From positions 17,996 to 81,995 of the forward strand of contig JAOVVO010000349.1 of NCBI GenBank assembly GCA_028564675.1: DNA of 64,000 bases. The letters run 5' to 3'. Of the stretch, positions 26,801 to 38,945 are shown piece by piece (the stretch's first letter is position 1; every line of letters starts with the position of its first letter). The DNA comes from Onchocerca lupi (lineage: Eukaryota > Nematoda > Chromadorea > Rhabditida > Onchocercidae). The notes beneath the pieces are model-generated. The model was not told where the DNA came from. It worked only from the letters and a program-made list of their open reading frames with translations, and made no database searches. The position numbers were made by a program, and so were the translations under genes.

Positions 26801-29800
26801 AAATATAAATTTGTAAATATTTATATCAAAATATAAATATGTCAAAAGAGAGCTGCACAAAGAATGGATTTCAGTAGAAGAAAAGGAAAGTAGTCAAACT
26901 TCTGGAAGCAAAAGTAATTTACCGATCGAAAGCGATTAAATGCATTGATTATCAAATCATGTCCACCATTAACAAGGCATATTGCTGCAAGTAATTCTAA
27001 TGCCAAAGCTTTTGTCCTGAAATAAAAGAATCTGACCGTTGATCAAAAATAATATGAGAAAAATAGGAGCAGTTAAAGCATTCGGAAATCAACATCGATT
27101 GGGTAGTTCAATTTGAATAATAAGACCCTAATTAAAGAAGGAGCTTGTTGATTCTAATGAAACAAAGAAAAAAAAATCTAATACTGAAAAACATTTGAAT
27201 TCATGATTGAATTCTTTCTTTCTTAATCCCCCTAACATTGAGTACATTTAAATTTATACAGAAGGATTATAAAAGGCAAACCGTAAACTCTGATGCAGAA
27301 TACTTCGAGCTATGCAATAAATTGCTTGTGGATTACTGAACACCATATTAAACCCGTACTGCAACGGTAATCTGGTGTAGATAAAAATCAGTTCTGCTTC
27401 ATACATTTAGAAAGGTTTCTCACTATATCACGAATTGAATAAGTGATAAAGCCCGTAATTTTAACAACTATAATTATGTAAACCGAGATATTAAGTAGTT
27501 TGCCTACTGAGTTTTTGATTAAATCGAAAAATACTTTTCAACAAAGCATTTCGATTAAATCAAAAAATACATTATCAATAAAACATACCTAATATGCTTT
27601 ACATATTTCTACAATAAACTTTCGAATATTTACCTTGTTATTCATGATTGCTCGCAAACAGCTCACACACACATGTATGTCATCATCACGATCGCCGTGA
27701 TTTTTTGAACTTTTCTTTGTAACACTCGTCGTTCGACGAAATAAGCCACCCGTTATTTTTTCATCCGAAAAATGATCATTTTCTCCCGAATTCGAAACTG
27801 ATAAAGTATGACTTTGCGATACATGTGAATAAGGATATGCACCACTTGATGAAGCACCATCTTGATTTGAATCGTTGCAAATGCTACAAATACATCATTT
27901 CAAACCATTTCTTTCTATTGCAAACGCAAATAATATTATATGAAATTAATGTCTTCAGTAACATAACTGAAAATTACTTTATACTTTGATTATCATGATA
28001 AAAATAAAGAACTTACTTTTCCCAGCTCCCATCTTCTTGAAGTTGTGTCAAATAATCGATCAACTTTTCTAAGCCATTATTCTGATCATTCAGAAACATC
28101 CGCACCCAACTTTAAACAGAAAAATTTGTTGCTAATCAAAAACTTTCTTCCATATTTTATAATAAGAATCATTTGAAGTAATACGATTAATATAAATTAA
28201 TAAAAAACATAATTATAATCACTAAAACACTATACAAAAATTATCTGAACTGAATATACAACAACAGAATAAACTTACTCAATACTATTTGTTCGTAATG
28301 ATATCTCGATATGTTTTAATATTTTTGTTGAATTTTCATCACCCAATAATTTTTTTCTCTGCAAATATTTTGACTGTATTTCTGCAAATTTTATAAATAA
28401 ATTCTAATGAAAGTTTTTAATGCTAATTCTTCTTCAGAAAATAACGATGAAAAACAGAAAAATCCATTTATAAAAATCAATTAGAAGAAATGTTATGTAG
28501 TTCAACAAATTTTTTTCCACTTAAGTTCCATTCTTTTAATGCTTTTGTAACAAGCTTTGCCCTTTTTGTCGACGTTTCATGAGCATACATAACTAAACAT
28601 TCAGCAGTGTTTTTATAGAATCATAAATTTTCAGCATTACTTGTTTAATTTATAAATATATCAACTAATGGTTATTATAAAATAAAAAGATAAAATTTAA
28701 AGGTAATATTGATGATGAAAAATTTTAGGACAGCAGAAAATCTCACTTTTTTGGAGACTCTCCGATCCAAATAAACTGCCAGCTTTTCCAGATAAACAGA
28801 AGGATCTGCTACAGCATACATTTTCCGCTGAAATTAAAAAAAAAAATTCTGTAGAAACATGGCATATATAAACAAATTTTCGATAAGAACAACAATTTAT
28901 AGGAATTCAAACAAACAATAGTCATAAATGCTTTATGAAAAGTAATTAACATCAGTTTTAACAAAAATAAGATAGAGCAAAAAAATAATGTATTCATAAT
29001 AAACTATACTATACTTTTGATTCATGGAACTTATGATTTCAGTGCCTTCTCCCTTTTACCAGGCGTATTTGAAAACAATTTCCCTGACCATTTTTCAGGA
29101 AAACAAATTATGAAAAAAATAATGAAAAGTGTAAGAAAGACAAACCTGATCACAAACCAACTCCCATTTCTTATTTAAGTCGTAACTTCGCAAAATTCGC
29201 ATTTTATCTGGAGGAAGATCCATTTTATTCTGCAGAAAAAATTGTATTATAAGAATTCTAAAAAATTATGTTCAAATTAGAAATATAACATTGCTTGAAG
29301 AAATGTAAGATACTTTTATTCAATTCCTCTTTAACTTCTACTTTTACTATTTATAGCTTCATAAAAGATCAAAAAAAAAAAAAAGAAAAACGTACCAAAA
29401 CTTCTTCGAAAGCAGACAAAAGTTCTTCTTCAGGAGGCAACCGAGATGTCTGATCATCTTTTAAAATATCCTTCGGCAAACTTTCAATTCGTACCGCCAT
29501 ATCTGCTCTATTTCTAGCACGAAAATACGATGGAGAGGAAGAATAACGTCGACAGACTTTCTTGTTGACTCGAAATCCGCAACGTGCTAGAAAAGAAAAA
29601 ATAAATACAACCAAATATTAACAACAGGATTTATGAAAATTAACGGAAAACACGTAAAAAAGATATTTAAAGATGTAAATCTCAGATGAAAATGACTCAG
29701 TAACAATAAATTATAGTGGAAAAAGTATCATGAAAATATAAATCAAGCAGTAAAAAAAAAGTGAACTAGCCGTTAAGAAAAACAAGATGTATTTTCTAAA

Positions 29801-32800
29801 TTAAAAAATTCTGGTTTCAAAAGAAAATTGCAATTAGGATGGAAAAAAAAAAGGAATTTCTTCGCAAAATGTTGCTTTTCTCATGTTTTACAGATGTTAC
29901 AAACTTTACAAAGATAATTCCATTAAGAATCCATTATTTATGTGATTCGGATAATCAAATGAGATAAATTCCTCCGATAATGAGAAAATCATCAATACAT
30001 CGTGTTACTTTTCGAATAGTAATAAAATTAAATTAGGATTAGCGAGAAACCGAATAGATAAAAACAAAGCTTTAACAAGGGAAAATAAAATTTAGTTGTT
30101 GCAAAGACAAACTAATGAGAAAATGAGAGAAATGATACAAGTGATAATGAAACCAGACTGCAACTCAGTTCGAAAATAGTTGCAAATATTCCAATTATTA
30201 ATAATTTAAAAAAATAAATTGTAACGTCATGAATTTAATAATTTTGGAAATTAAAACGCTTAAATTTCAAAATACTAAAACTTATTCAAATTATTTGAAA
30301 GTTTAAAAAAAAAAGAAAAAAACTAAAAAGTTGTAGAATATTTTATCCAAAAAAAAAAAGGACTAAAAATAAATAAATCAGCAGATATTTGTAATAGAAA
30401 AGATCGACAATGAGAATATTCTAAGCGACTCATATCATATATGGCAATCGTCCAAAAAATATTATCAAATATTTCCTGAAAATGACAATAATTAATAATA
30501 CAATGAGAACTACCAATAGTAATGATATAATCAGCAGTGATAATGAAAAAGTAAGAATATTACTGATAAAAAAATAATGATGATAACAATAATAATAAAA
30601 GTTTTAATAATGATAATAATAATTAACAATAATAATAAACAGCAAACAATTAATAACAATAATTAATAGAGTAATAATAATAGCAATACAAAATAATATA
30701 AGGTGTAATTATTTCAAAGTAATAGGAAAGAAAGGTAATAATATATTGGATGACATAGCATATTCATACAACATTAACAACAATGGAATTGCCATATAGT
30801 TATGTTAATTTGATACTAAAATAGGACACAAATGATGAAATTACTTTATAAATTCAAAATATTAGTACTTAAAAGTAAAATTAAAACTTTAATTGAATCA
30901 ATTATTGTAAATAATCAGATAACAAACAACAATGAATGTAAACAATCGGGTAACAAACAACATTTAACAATGTGCAATTGGTAAATCAATTACTGATTCA
31001 TCAGCAAAAATCGATATAATATTAGCATCAAAATATTAATACAATTTAATTTGTGGAAATAAATGAAAACAGCGATTATGAGAAAAAACAATTACAGAAA
31101 AATTATCTCCATCTGCTATTACCTATAATGTGTTTATTTGAAGCTTTTGTCAACGATTTAAAGAAAAAAAAAAAGAAAAAGAAAAAGAAAACTTGATATA
31201 AATTGCAGCATTAAATTTTTAAAATCTTGGACATCATTTCCAACTGATATTATTTACAAATTTTAGATTTCGTTTCTATTATTAAAAAGTCTGCAAACAT
31301 TAATAACAACAATGTTAAAATTTTAGTGTAATACTGCAATTTCTGATGAAAACATAATTATATCATGTTAAATTTATGTCCAAATAATTTATAAGCAGAA
31401 GATGGATTAAAATTGAGGATGAAATAAAATCGATAAAACGAAGAACCAACTTTTTTAAGTGCTGATTCATGCCAGACATCAAAAAGACTTTTTTAAAACA
31501 CTTTAATCGTTATGGATTAAAATGCTTAAAAAGCTGCTTAAATTATTGAACAAACTTTTTATCAATTTGAAGAATAACCAAACGACAAATACACATATCA
31601 TCAATACTCTCCCTCTCGCCATATGGGAATCTGCAAATCAACAATGCACACCATATGTCAATCGAATTTAATACGTTTGCTGAATTTTGCTTTCGTTCTG
31701 TTTGCACTTATCATCATCCATCCATAATCAATGAATTAAACCTCAAAAAGAAGCTAAATCATCGAATTCTTGTTGCACTTATCAACATCGCAGTAATCAA
31801 TAAATCAAATCTTAAAAGAATTTATCATCTAACAAATTTAACAAAATATTAATTATTCTGTTCTCTAATTGTTTCGAGGAAAAAATTGAAAAAAGAAAAG
31901 ATGAGAAAAAAAATAAACAAACATACAAAATTTTATTACTGTAATATTCCTCTTCGTTTCAGTTTTTGTTGAATGAATCATTTTGTAGAAGAAAAAAGAA
32001 AAAAATCATAAAAATTTTTTTCTTTTTTTTTTTGAAACAAAAAATAACAATGTAAAATTGATATCCATTTCAAAAAGAAATCTTCTTCATTTAAAATTTA
32101 AAAAGAACAATAATATGTTATCTAAATATTCTATAATATTTCTTTTTTCCTTTTTAAATTTTTCAAAATGCATTATAATATATTGCAATAAGATGAAATA
32201 GATGAAGCTTTTGGTTCACCTATTATTTCTCAATCTATTTCACATTTCAATATGTCTTTTACTTTAAAGCAATAAATCATGTTATATGTCAATTTTACAC
32301 AACATTTTCCGTAACAAATGCTTTCATATAATTAAATAGAGACTAAAAGTAATCTGATTATCAATATTAAATATTAATTCACATTCTAATCAATAAAACA
32401 AGCCACTTAACAGTGATCTTTAAAATTTCGATGACATTTTACCTTCAACTCATTGTGCACACTTATAAAAAAAACTTGCATGATTAATTGCCTACTTCAC
32501 TCAACTTTTCTTTCACATATTGCATTGATTAATGATGAAAGATTAAGCAATATAATCAATTGATTAAAAGAAATATTTAAAAATAACAATTCGATAATTG
32601 AAAACAAAAAGAAAAAAGAAATTTTAAAGCTAGAGAAGATACGCAATATTAATAATATAAATATCCAGTTGTAATGAAATACATAACATATTACATGAAT
32701 ACACATTTACGGATAATTACTTATAGTCTATTATGGATGATGCATAATCAGAAGCAATTATCAATGATAATCTATACAAATAAAAAAGTAATCATCCACT

Positions 32801-33636
32801 AGATAAAAACCAATAATTATCCATATAACAAATAATAATACTATTTCAAGTTTGCTTTACGGTTCTTTTTTTTTTTCATTTTCTGCAAGAATAAATGATA
32901 CAGTTACATTAGTATCCTAAAATAAAATAAATCTATTAAAATAGTATGAAGAAGATAAAGTTTCGAAAATGGAATTAAAAATGAGTACGAAAATGAAATG
33001 ATATATAATCAAGAAGAACAATTTACTAAACGAATTATTCAATCTCTGTCAATAAATCTCTTCAAATTAGCATAAAAAAATAAGGTAAAATTCCAAAAAA
33101 AAAAAAAAAAAAAAAAATGGAATTAAAAAAATTGGTTCAAGAATGTAAATGATTTATAATCTTGAGAATAATTCCTAATCGGAGAATATTCAATTGTTAC
33201 TTGTCATTTTAATTAGATGCAAAATGCTTCAGCTGTGTCATTATTTCACTATTTACAGATATCAAAAAAAAAAAAAAAAAAAAAGCGAAATGAAAAAATA
33301 GAATCGATAATGCTACTAAACAATTGCTGCTGCTGCTGCTGTTGCATTGGGGTAAAAATGTAAGATAGATATCGATCTTCAAAATATATGAATATATTTG
33401 GATGGATGGATGGTTGGTTGGTTGGTTGGACCCATCCCAATAATCGCCGCTCGATTTCCTATCTTCACATCAAACTAGAATCATTCGAATGTATTAAGAA
33501 CTAAAACAGCCGCTGTTAAAGATGTAAAGGCATTTTATGTATTCATTGCTTAAAAGAGTAATTCTTTTCTTTCCTCTAAAACTTCTCTTCATTCTTACTT
33601 CTCTATTTCCTATTCTGTTCAATACATTCAAGTAAC

Positions 33637-33670
<34 letters not shown>

Positions 33671-34635
33671 GTAATAATAATAAATCAATTTACCTCAGTT
33701 ATTATCTTATTCTTTAAATTAATCCTAATTTTTAACAATAATAATCAAACATTCTTTTCTAAATACATTTCGATTAATCTTGTAATTTAAATAATTTACT
33801 TGAAAATTTCATAGAAAATTTCAAAATATCTGGAAATAATCAATAATTCGTGCACTTTTTTTTTTTTTTTTTTTTGTCTTAACATATTTAATTTATAACT
33901 TTAAGAGTAAAATAGAAATAACTAGTCGTATTTCCTATTTCAGTTAACTATTACATGCATGACTTTTGCCTTCAAAATACTATACAATTAATTTAAAACA
34001 GGATAAGTATCTAATATTAATGTGCAAATGAAAAAACTTGTAACAAGAATTCATATATGAATAAAGTATTATTTATAAAAAACCATAATGATGATATAAC
34101 TTTTACAAATGGTAATAAAATAAAAGTGCCTAAAAATCCAGAAAAATTTTTGCTCTCATTTATTATTCTTTGAATTGGAATAATTCAAAAAATAATAATT
34201 AAGAGCAATTTGACAATATCATCAATGAATTTTAAATATTTCGACAAATTCAATCTTTCACAGAGATGCATTCAACTATATGCTATTCCACTATTTTTTT
34301 TTTCGCTATTTCATTTCCAATTTTTGAGAGAATCTTTTCTCTTAATTAAAATAGCAAGAAGTAAATATTCTCTCAACAAAATATGCTATCTCAAAAGTAA
34401 TTTCCTTTTTATAAATGAGATTCATTTATATCTTTTAGTAATATAAGAGTATAAAAAACATCAAAATTTTCAAACCAATAGTAATTAATTTCATGAAGAT
34501 CAAACATCAACTATTCTCATATTTTTTTTTTTTTTTTTGTCAAAATTACTTACAAATCATTTGAGGCTTCAATTCAACCACTGTATGATATTTTGTTTCC
34601 ATACTTTGACGTGACATCGAACTATTATTAGCCAT
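20843..34635 (-). CDS. frl-1: formin of the FMNL/FRL class
   Basis: Twenty-four exons, 5' to 3': 34635-34554, 29586-29396, 29229-29146, 28827-28747, 28554-28521 (least certain), 28381-28279, 28109-28017, 27883-27634, 27358-27282, 27016-26923, 26491-26303, 25869-25720, 25509-25278, 24931-24652, 24395-24302, 24092-23927, 23388-23265, 23108-22940, 22778-22629, 22450-22318, 22161-21992, 21770-21627, 21484-21280, 20994-20843; 1148 residues, near the family length. Order: GBD/FH3 (about 70-430; MDLPPDKMRIL, KKWELVCDQ, TKALALELLAAICLVNGGHD), coiled coil (430-550), proline-rich FH1 (554-646, two blocks of 6-7 Pro), FH2 (647 to about 1030; LPLLNWCPLKPNQ, IERFEHKIKIMSFM, GNYMNSGRKGGVYGFKL), and a DAD-like tail (DFERIMNGLKEGAYV, about 1091-1105). 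LPLLNW..LKPNQ separates FMNL from Diaphanous and DAAM. Family role: Rho-GTPase-regulated nucleation and elongation of actin filaments at the cortex, autoinhibited by GBD-DAD contact. The first ATG exon is linked across a 5-kb intron by phase only. Confidence 0.92.
20995..21279 (-). other. GC-AG intron in the formin gene
   Basis: The last formin intron starts GCAAGT after AATG (donor at 21279-21278) and ends TTTCAG at 20995. A GT donor two bases further on would force a frame that stops within 11 codons. The GC donor joins DFERIMN to GLKEGAYV and restores the DAD-like helix. Confidence 0.8.
33326..33432. repeat. CTG microsatellite and GGAT/GGTT tetranucleotide array
   Basis: A short run of GCTGCTGCTGCTGCTGTTGC is followed, about 70 bases later, by GGATGGATGGTTGGTTGGTTGG ending near 33430. 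Both lie in formin intron 1. Confidence 0.8.
33634..33681. repeat. AAT trinucleotide microsatellite
   Basis: About 14-15 consecutive AAT units with one interruption (AGTAAT), in formin intron 1. Likely length-polymorphic. Confidence 0.85.
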
Positions 34636-35310
34636 TATTATCGATCGTTTTTTTTTTTAATGCGACTACAACATATAGTGAATACCAAATGTTAATTTGT
34701 CGTCAATATACTCTTCCAGTTAACAATCTGCAAAAATGATATATTATTTGGACAGTGATGAAAAAATGAATTATAAAATCAAATATTCATCATCGTTAAA
34801 AAGAAAAACGAAAAGAGAAAAAAACTAATTCCCGAAATATAAAACTTTCAGAAAAAGAAATAATAGAAAGAGAGAGAAAATTAATTATCTATGAATCAGT
34901 TTATAAAAAATCTAAAATAATACATTTAAACATTAATAAATAAAAGAAAGAATTAGATAATAATTCAATAATTTATAATTTTAAGAAATGAAATTGACAA
35001 CAAATTTTTAATCAATGAAAAATGCTTTCTAAAATGACCTACAAAACAAATAAATTAATTAATTAAAGTGAACTTTATATTGAAGATCAATTATCATTTT
35101 TCACCATTCATTTTATAAATAATAGTTTTGTTTTTTTCTTTCTTTTCTCACATATTTTTAATTTCAAATTATGCGTTTTTTTTTTTTTTTTTTTTTTACG
35201 AACAAATAGCATTAATTTTATAGAAAATTCGTTTCGAAATTCGATGAAAGGAATTTCAATTTGAAATAAATCATGGTTGACACATCATTTGAACAATACG
35301 ATTATCCATA

Positions 35311-35510
35311 TTCTTCAATAAACGCATAGTTGTTATAAGTCAAGCCATACTAGCCAAGCCATACTAGTCCATACTTTTCAATAAATATACAGCTGGCCAA
35401 ATCTTGTCAAATTGGTCAGCAGCTATTGGTCAGTAGGCCAAGTCGTGCCATAATGGCCAATAATTCATATTTTTCAATAAACATACAGCTAGCAAAGGCC
35501 AACATTTTTC
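35311..35510. repeat. degenerate repeat with TTCAATAAAYATACAGCT core
   Basis: Three related copies of TTTTCAATAAAYATACAGCT start near 35311 (diverged), 35374 and 35470. The intervals are filled with shorter related phrases (AAGCCATACTAG twice, GGCCAA four times, TTGGTCAGYA twice). The spacing is uneven, so it is a decayed tandem or nested repeat. Confidence 0.55.
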
Positions 35511-36223
35511 AATTCCTATTTCTTGCATAAGTTTTCGACGAACTCAACAATAATCAAATGTTAGCTAACACTAAATTATTCCAGCTTTTTTTTCTTCTTT
35601 TCTTCTCACTATTCATAAATTTAAACGGAAATGTAAGCGGAAATCAATGGAATTTGAAATAAATTCAACATAAAAATGAATATAAAAATTGAAATTAAGA
35701 AAAATGTACGAAATCTGAAAATAACTCCATTTGTCAATCTAAGTAAACAAGTAAAAAATATATCAAAAACAAAGTACCAACATGACATGTCATTTTATAC
35801 CTAAAAATTGACCGAATAATCATTGAACTTTGAAGAAAAACTATTTTAAAGAGGAAGAAAAATCAGAAGAATGATAAATGATAATGTTGAAAAGAAATAA
35901 CGTAACTGCGAATGGGTTAGTAATGAAGATGAAAACAGGTAAAGGACAAATTACCTTTACGTATAAAAAATGAAATTTTTGGATAAACTAATAGAAACTT
36001 TTAGAAATTTTTGGGAAACTAATAAGAACTTTTAAAATTTCCAGAAATTTTGAAATTTCTCAAAAATAATTTAAATTTTAATCAAATCTTCCATCGTAAA
36101 GTATAAAATATTCGTAACGTTTGTAAAGCAAAACAAACGATACGATGTCGCCCATAAATTGACGATGATGATCGTTGTAATAAGAATGATATGACTCATT
36201 ATGAACTCAAACAACAATTGTCA

Positions 36224-36705
36224 TAATAACGTGTAAAAATCGCGAACAGACAAATATCTGCATAATGCACGTAACACGTAAACATCCCAAACACGTACAA
36301 ATCTTTACAAACAGTCGTGTTATTAACTCAACGTTTGATTCATACAGAAAATGCAACATTTCGAAGTCGCGTATACATATATGCATGCATCTATACAATC
36401 TTTGGCACGTACACAGTCAGAAAAAATGAATAAATGCACGTAAATGAATAAATCTCATCCTCCATCGACACGTAAGTGCACGTCTGCATGATACATGGAA
36501 ATTGTTGGTCATCACATTCATAAGTAATGACACGTAATTCATCAGATCCACTAAATGGGAATGATAAATCATTTAGTAGATCGTACTTGATTTTTCCGAA
36601 TGTCAATGTTACGTCACGTAGGATAATATCAGCTAATTCGACCACATGTTTAATTCAATTATTTGGATTTAATTATGCGTCACTTACGTGAAATACGTTT
36701 ATCAT
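36224..36705. promoter_or_regulatory. cluster of CACGTA / ACGTG motifs
   Basis: Within about 480 bases there are at least eight CACGTA or CACGTC phrases (for example GCACGTAACACGTAAAC, ACACGTACA, GGCACGTACAC, GTCACGTAGG) plus ACGTG cores at about 36230 and 36687. CG-containing words are rare in this AT-rich DNA, so the density is striking. CACGTA contains the RCGTG-type core bound by HIF and related bHLH-PAS factors and resembles bHLH E-boxes. Regulatory function is inference; the region lies 1.6-2.1 kb upstream of the formin start. Confidence 0.35.
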
Positions 36706-36785
36706 ATCAGTGCTAAACCACGACTAACAATCAGTAGATATATCTCCTTAATTTGTTTCATGCAAGTTTCACCTATACGTTTATC

Positions 36786-37090
36786 TGAATGAGGGAATTG
36801 ATCCAGGAGGTAGCCATAATTAGCTAAATGAGTAAATTATCCAGGCCAGATAGCCATAGTCACCTACCTGGATGAGAATACACAATCCAAGTTGCCAAAG
36901 TCATTCTCCCACCTGGACAAAAGAATGGTCCAAGTAGCCATAGTCACGTGAATGCGAGAATTGTCCAGGCCAGGTAACCATAGTCACCTTGATGAAAAGA
37001 TTGTTCAAATAACTATCAGTTATCTGAATGAAGAGATTATCTAGATAATTCTTATCACTCTTCTACCTGAATAATTCGTTATCAGTTCAT
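36786..37090. repeat. degenerate minisatellite, unit about 40 bp, 7-8 copies
   Basis: Repeating units of roughly 35-45 bases follow the pattern CTGAATGAgAATtgTCCAGG then a spacer, then TAGCCATAGTCACCT. Clear copies start near 36786, 36829, 36870, 36913, 36950 and 36989, with weaker ones to 37090. Units are diverged and vary in length, so the array is old. Confidence 0.65.
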
Positions 37091-38208
37091 ATCACAGCCT
37101 TATTTACTTGAAAACCAATTATTCTATCTCATTCTCCTCTCCTATTTATCATTTATTAGCCTTTTAGTTTCCTCCGTTCTCCTATTATTATTATTATTTA
37201 CATAAATAATAAACAAGATTAAATTATTTGAAACGATTAAAAATCTCCAGAGAGATCAAATTTATCCATCAAATTGGTTAATGATTGGTGACACTTATGA
37301 ATGCATAAATTGAACAATAAAAATTTCAATGAATATCATTTTATTTTTGAATTTCATTTTATAAAAGAGAGAGAGAGAGGGGAGAGGGAAAGAAAAAAAG
37401 AAAGAGGGAGAATTTGAAATGTCAATATATTTCAAACTCGCTTTTCCTGATTAATTGTGATAGAAGTGATAAAATAAGCTGACAGATTATATTAACATAT
37501 TAAAATGAAGTCATTCCAAACATGCATACATATATATTTATTAATCGAAATAGAAATAGAAATTTAATAGTAATAGTAGGAATTTAAAAAATGATTGTAA
37601 ATTCGATTCACAATTTAAATATCACTTGAAATATTCATAAAAAAAAGAATGAATGAATGACGAATGATGAATGATGGAATGCTTATTATATAATACATTT
37701 GAGATGTTTGAAAAAAAAAAAAGAAAAGGAAAATTTGAATAAAATTTTATTTATTTCGAATATTTCGTCTTTTTATCATCATCATTGTTAGATCTTAATG
37801 CCAATAAATATTTTAATTGCAATTATTTTTAATTTTTTAAATAAAAGATTTTTAATTTTATATGATTTGAAAAGTTATAAAATGTACATTCAGACTTTAA
37901 TGATTAAAATATTGAAAATGAAATTAATTTCGAAACAATTAAGTTTAAATAAAAATCAAACAATTTAAAATTAAATTAAATAATTTCGGAAATGTAGAAA
38001 TTAATATCACCAAATAAAATAACTATCAAAATGTTGCAAAATTTAACGAAAAATAGCAAATTATATATATATTTTTTTTGGTTGACATTTATCTTTCAAA
38101 GAAATATTTTTTCTCAGATAATTAATTTTTTTTAAAATTTCAATTAATAAATTCATTTCCGAAAATTGCATTTATCCTATCTATTCATTTAATTGTTCGA
38201 TATTCACA

Positions 38209-38309
38209 CTACGTATATCTCCTAAAATATAATTAAAGGTCAAATTATGTTCTACGTATATCTCCTGAAATATAATTAAAGGTCAAATTATGTTCTACGT
38301 ATATCTCCT
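38209..38309. repeat. 43-bp tandem repeat, 2.3 copies
   Basis: The unit beginning CTACGTATATCTCCT starts at 38209, 38252 and 38295, with the first two copies differing at one visible base. The third copy breaks into a poly(A) run at about 38310. Each complete unit contains an AAAGGTCA phrase, a nuclear-receptor-type half-site. Confidence 0.85.
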
Positions 38310-38900
38310 AAAAAAAAAAAAAAAGAAAGAAAAAGAAAAACAATAACTTTAAATTACAATTAAGAAAGGTCATCAGAAAGGATAATTTGCGTAAGTTGTA
38401 ACTTAAAATTAGCATTATGAAAATAATAATTAATCAGAGAATTTATATTAAAAAGAAATTGTTGAATAAATCTTCTGAAGGAAATTTTAAGTCTTTTGTA
38501 AATTTCCCCCCAAAAAATTTTTTCCTTTCTAATAATAATTTTTATTTTTTATTTTTATAATATAAATTCTCCAATTAGTAGTAAAAATATTAATGTTACG
38601 ATTAAAATTTCATATATTCATATATTTCAATTATACATAAAATCGAAAAATATTTAAACAAAATTAATATATTTTGTCAACAATTTTTCTTCTTTTTTTT
38701 ACAAATTCAACTATTCCAGAATTTAAATTTTAATAAATGTCAACAAATAAAATTTCTTTAATTTATACTTAAATTTATGATTTCTGTTAGTTATAAATCA
38801 TTGTAGATTGATGGAAAAATAAAAGTATTTGTTGATGTTGACGGATTTTGTGAGAATAGCGATCGAGTCGATTTTACACAACACAACACATTGTATAGAT

Positions 38901-38945
38901 TGGGGTCAAATAACTTGACCTTTAGTCATGTGACCTTTGGTCACT
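38901..38945. promoter_or_regulatory. cluster of nuclear-receptor-like half-sites
   Basis: In 45 bases there is GGTCAA-5 bases-TTGACC (perfect inverted repeat), TGACCTTTAG repeated 16 bases later as TGACCTTTGG, and TGACC-TTT-GGTCA (perfect inverted repeat). TGACCT/AGGTCA is the canonical half-site of nuclear hormone receptors. The arrangement of direct and inverted repeats would suit dimeric receptors. The site is about 4.3 kb upstream of the formin ATG. Binding is inference. Confidence 0.4.

Larger units (their letters stand above)
29587..34553 (-). other. 5-kb first intron of the formin gene
   Basis: Large AT-rich intron between the ATG exon and the second exon. No coding exon is convincing inside it. 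It contains microsatellites (33326-33450 and 33634-33681), long poly(A/T) runs near 33095, 33266 and 33858, and many short AAT/ATA repeats at 30520-30680. A first intron this size in a gene with introns otherwise of 70-700 bases may hold regulatory elements or an alternative promoter. Confidence 0.55.

Noticed and set aside
20843..34635. Assignment of the formin to DAAM or Diaphanous
   Set aside because: The FH2 entry motif LPLLNWCPLKPNQ, the IERFEHKIKIMSFM helix and the FH3 motif TKALALELLAAICLV match FMNL, not the DAAM or Dia versions.
36391..36645. 84-residue open frame on the - strand with fairly ordinary composition
   Set aside because: No splice partners, no recognisable family, and it overlaps the CACGTA cluster; probably chance.
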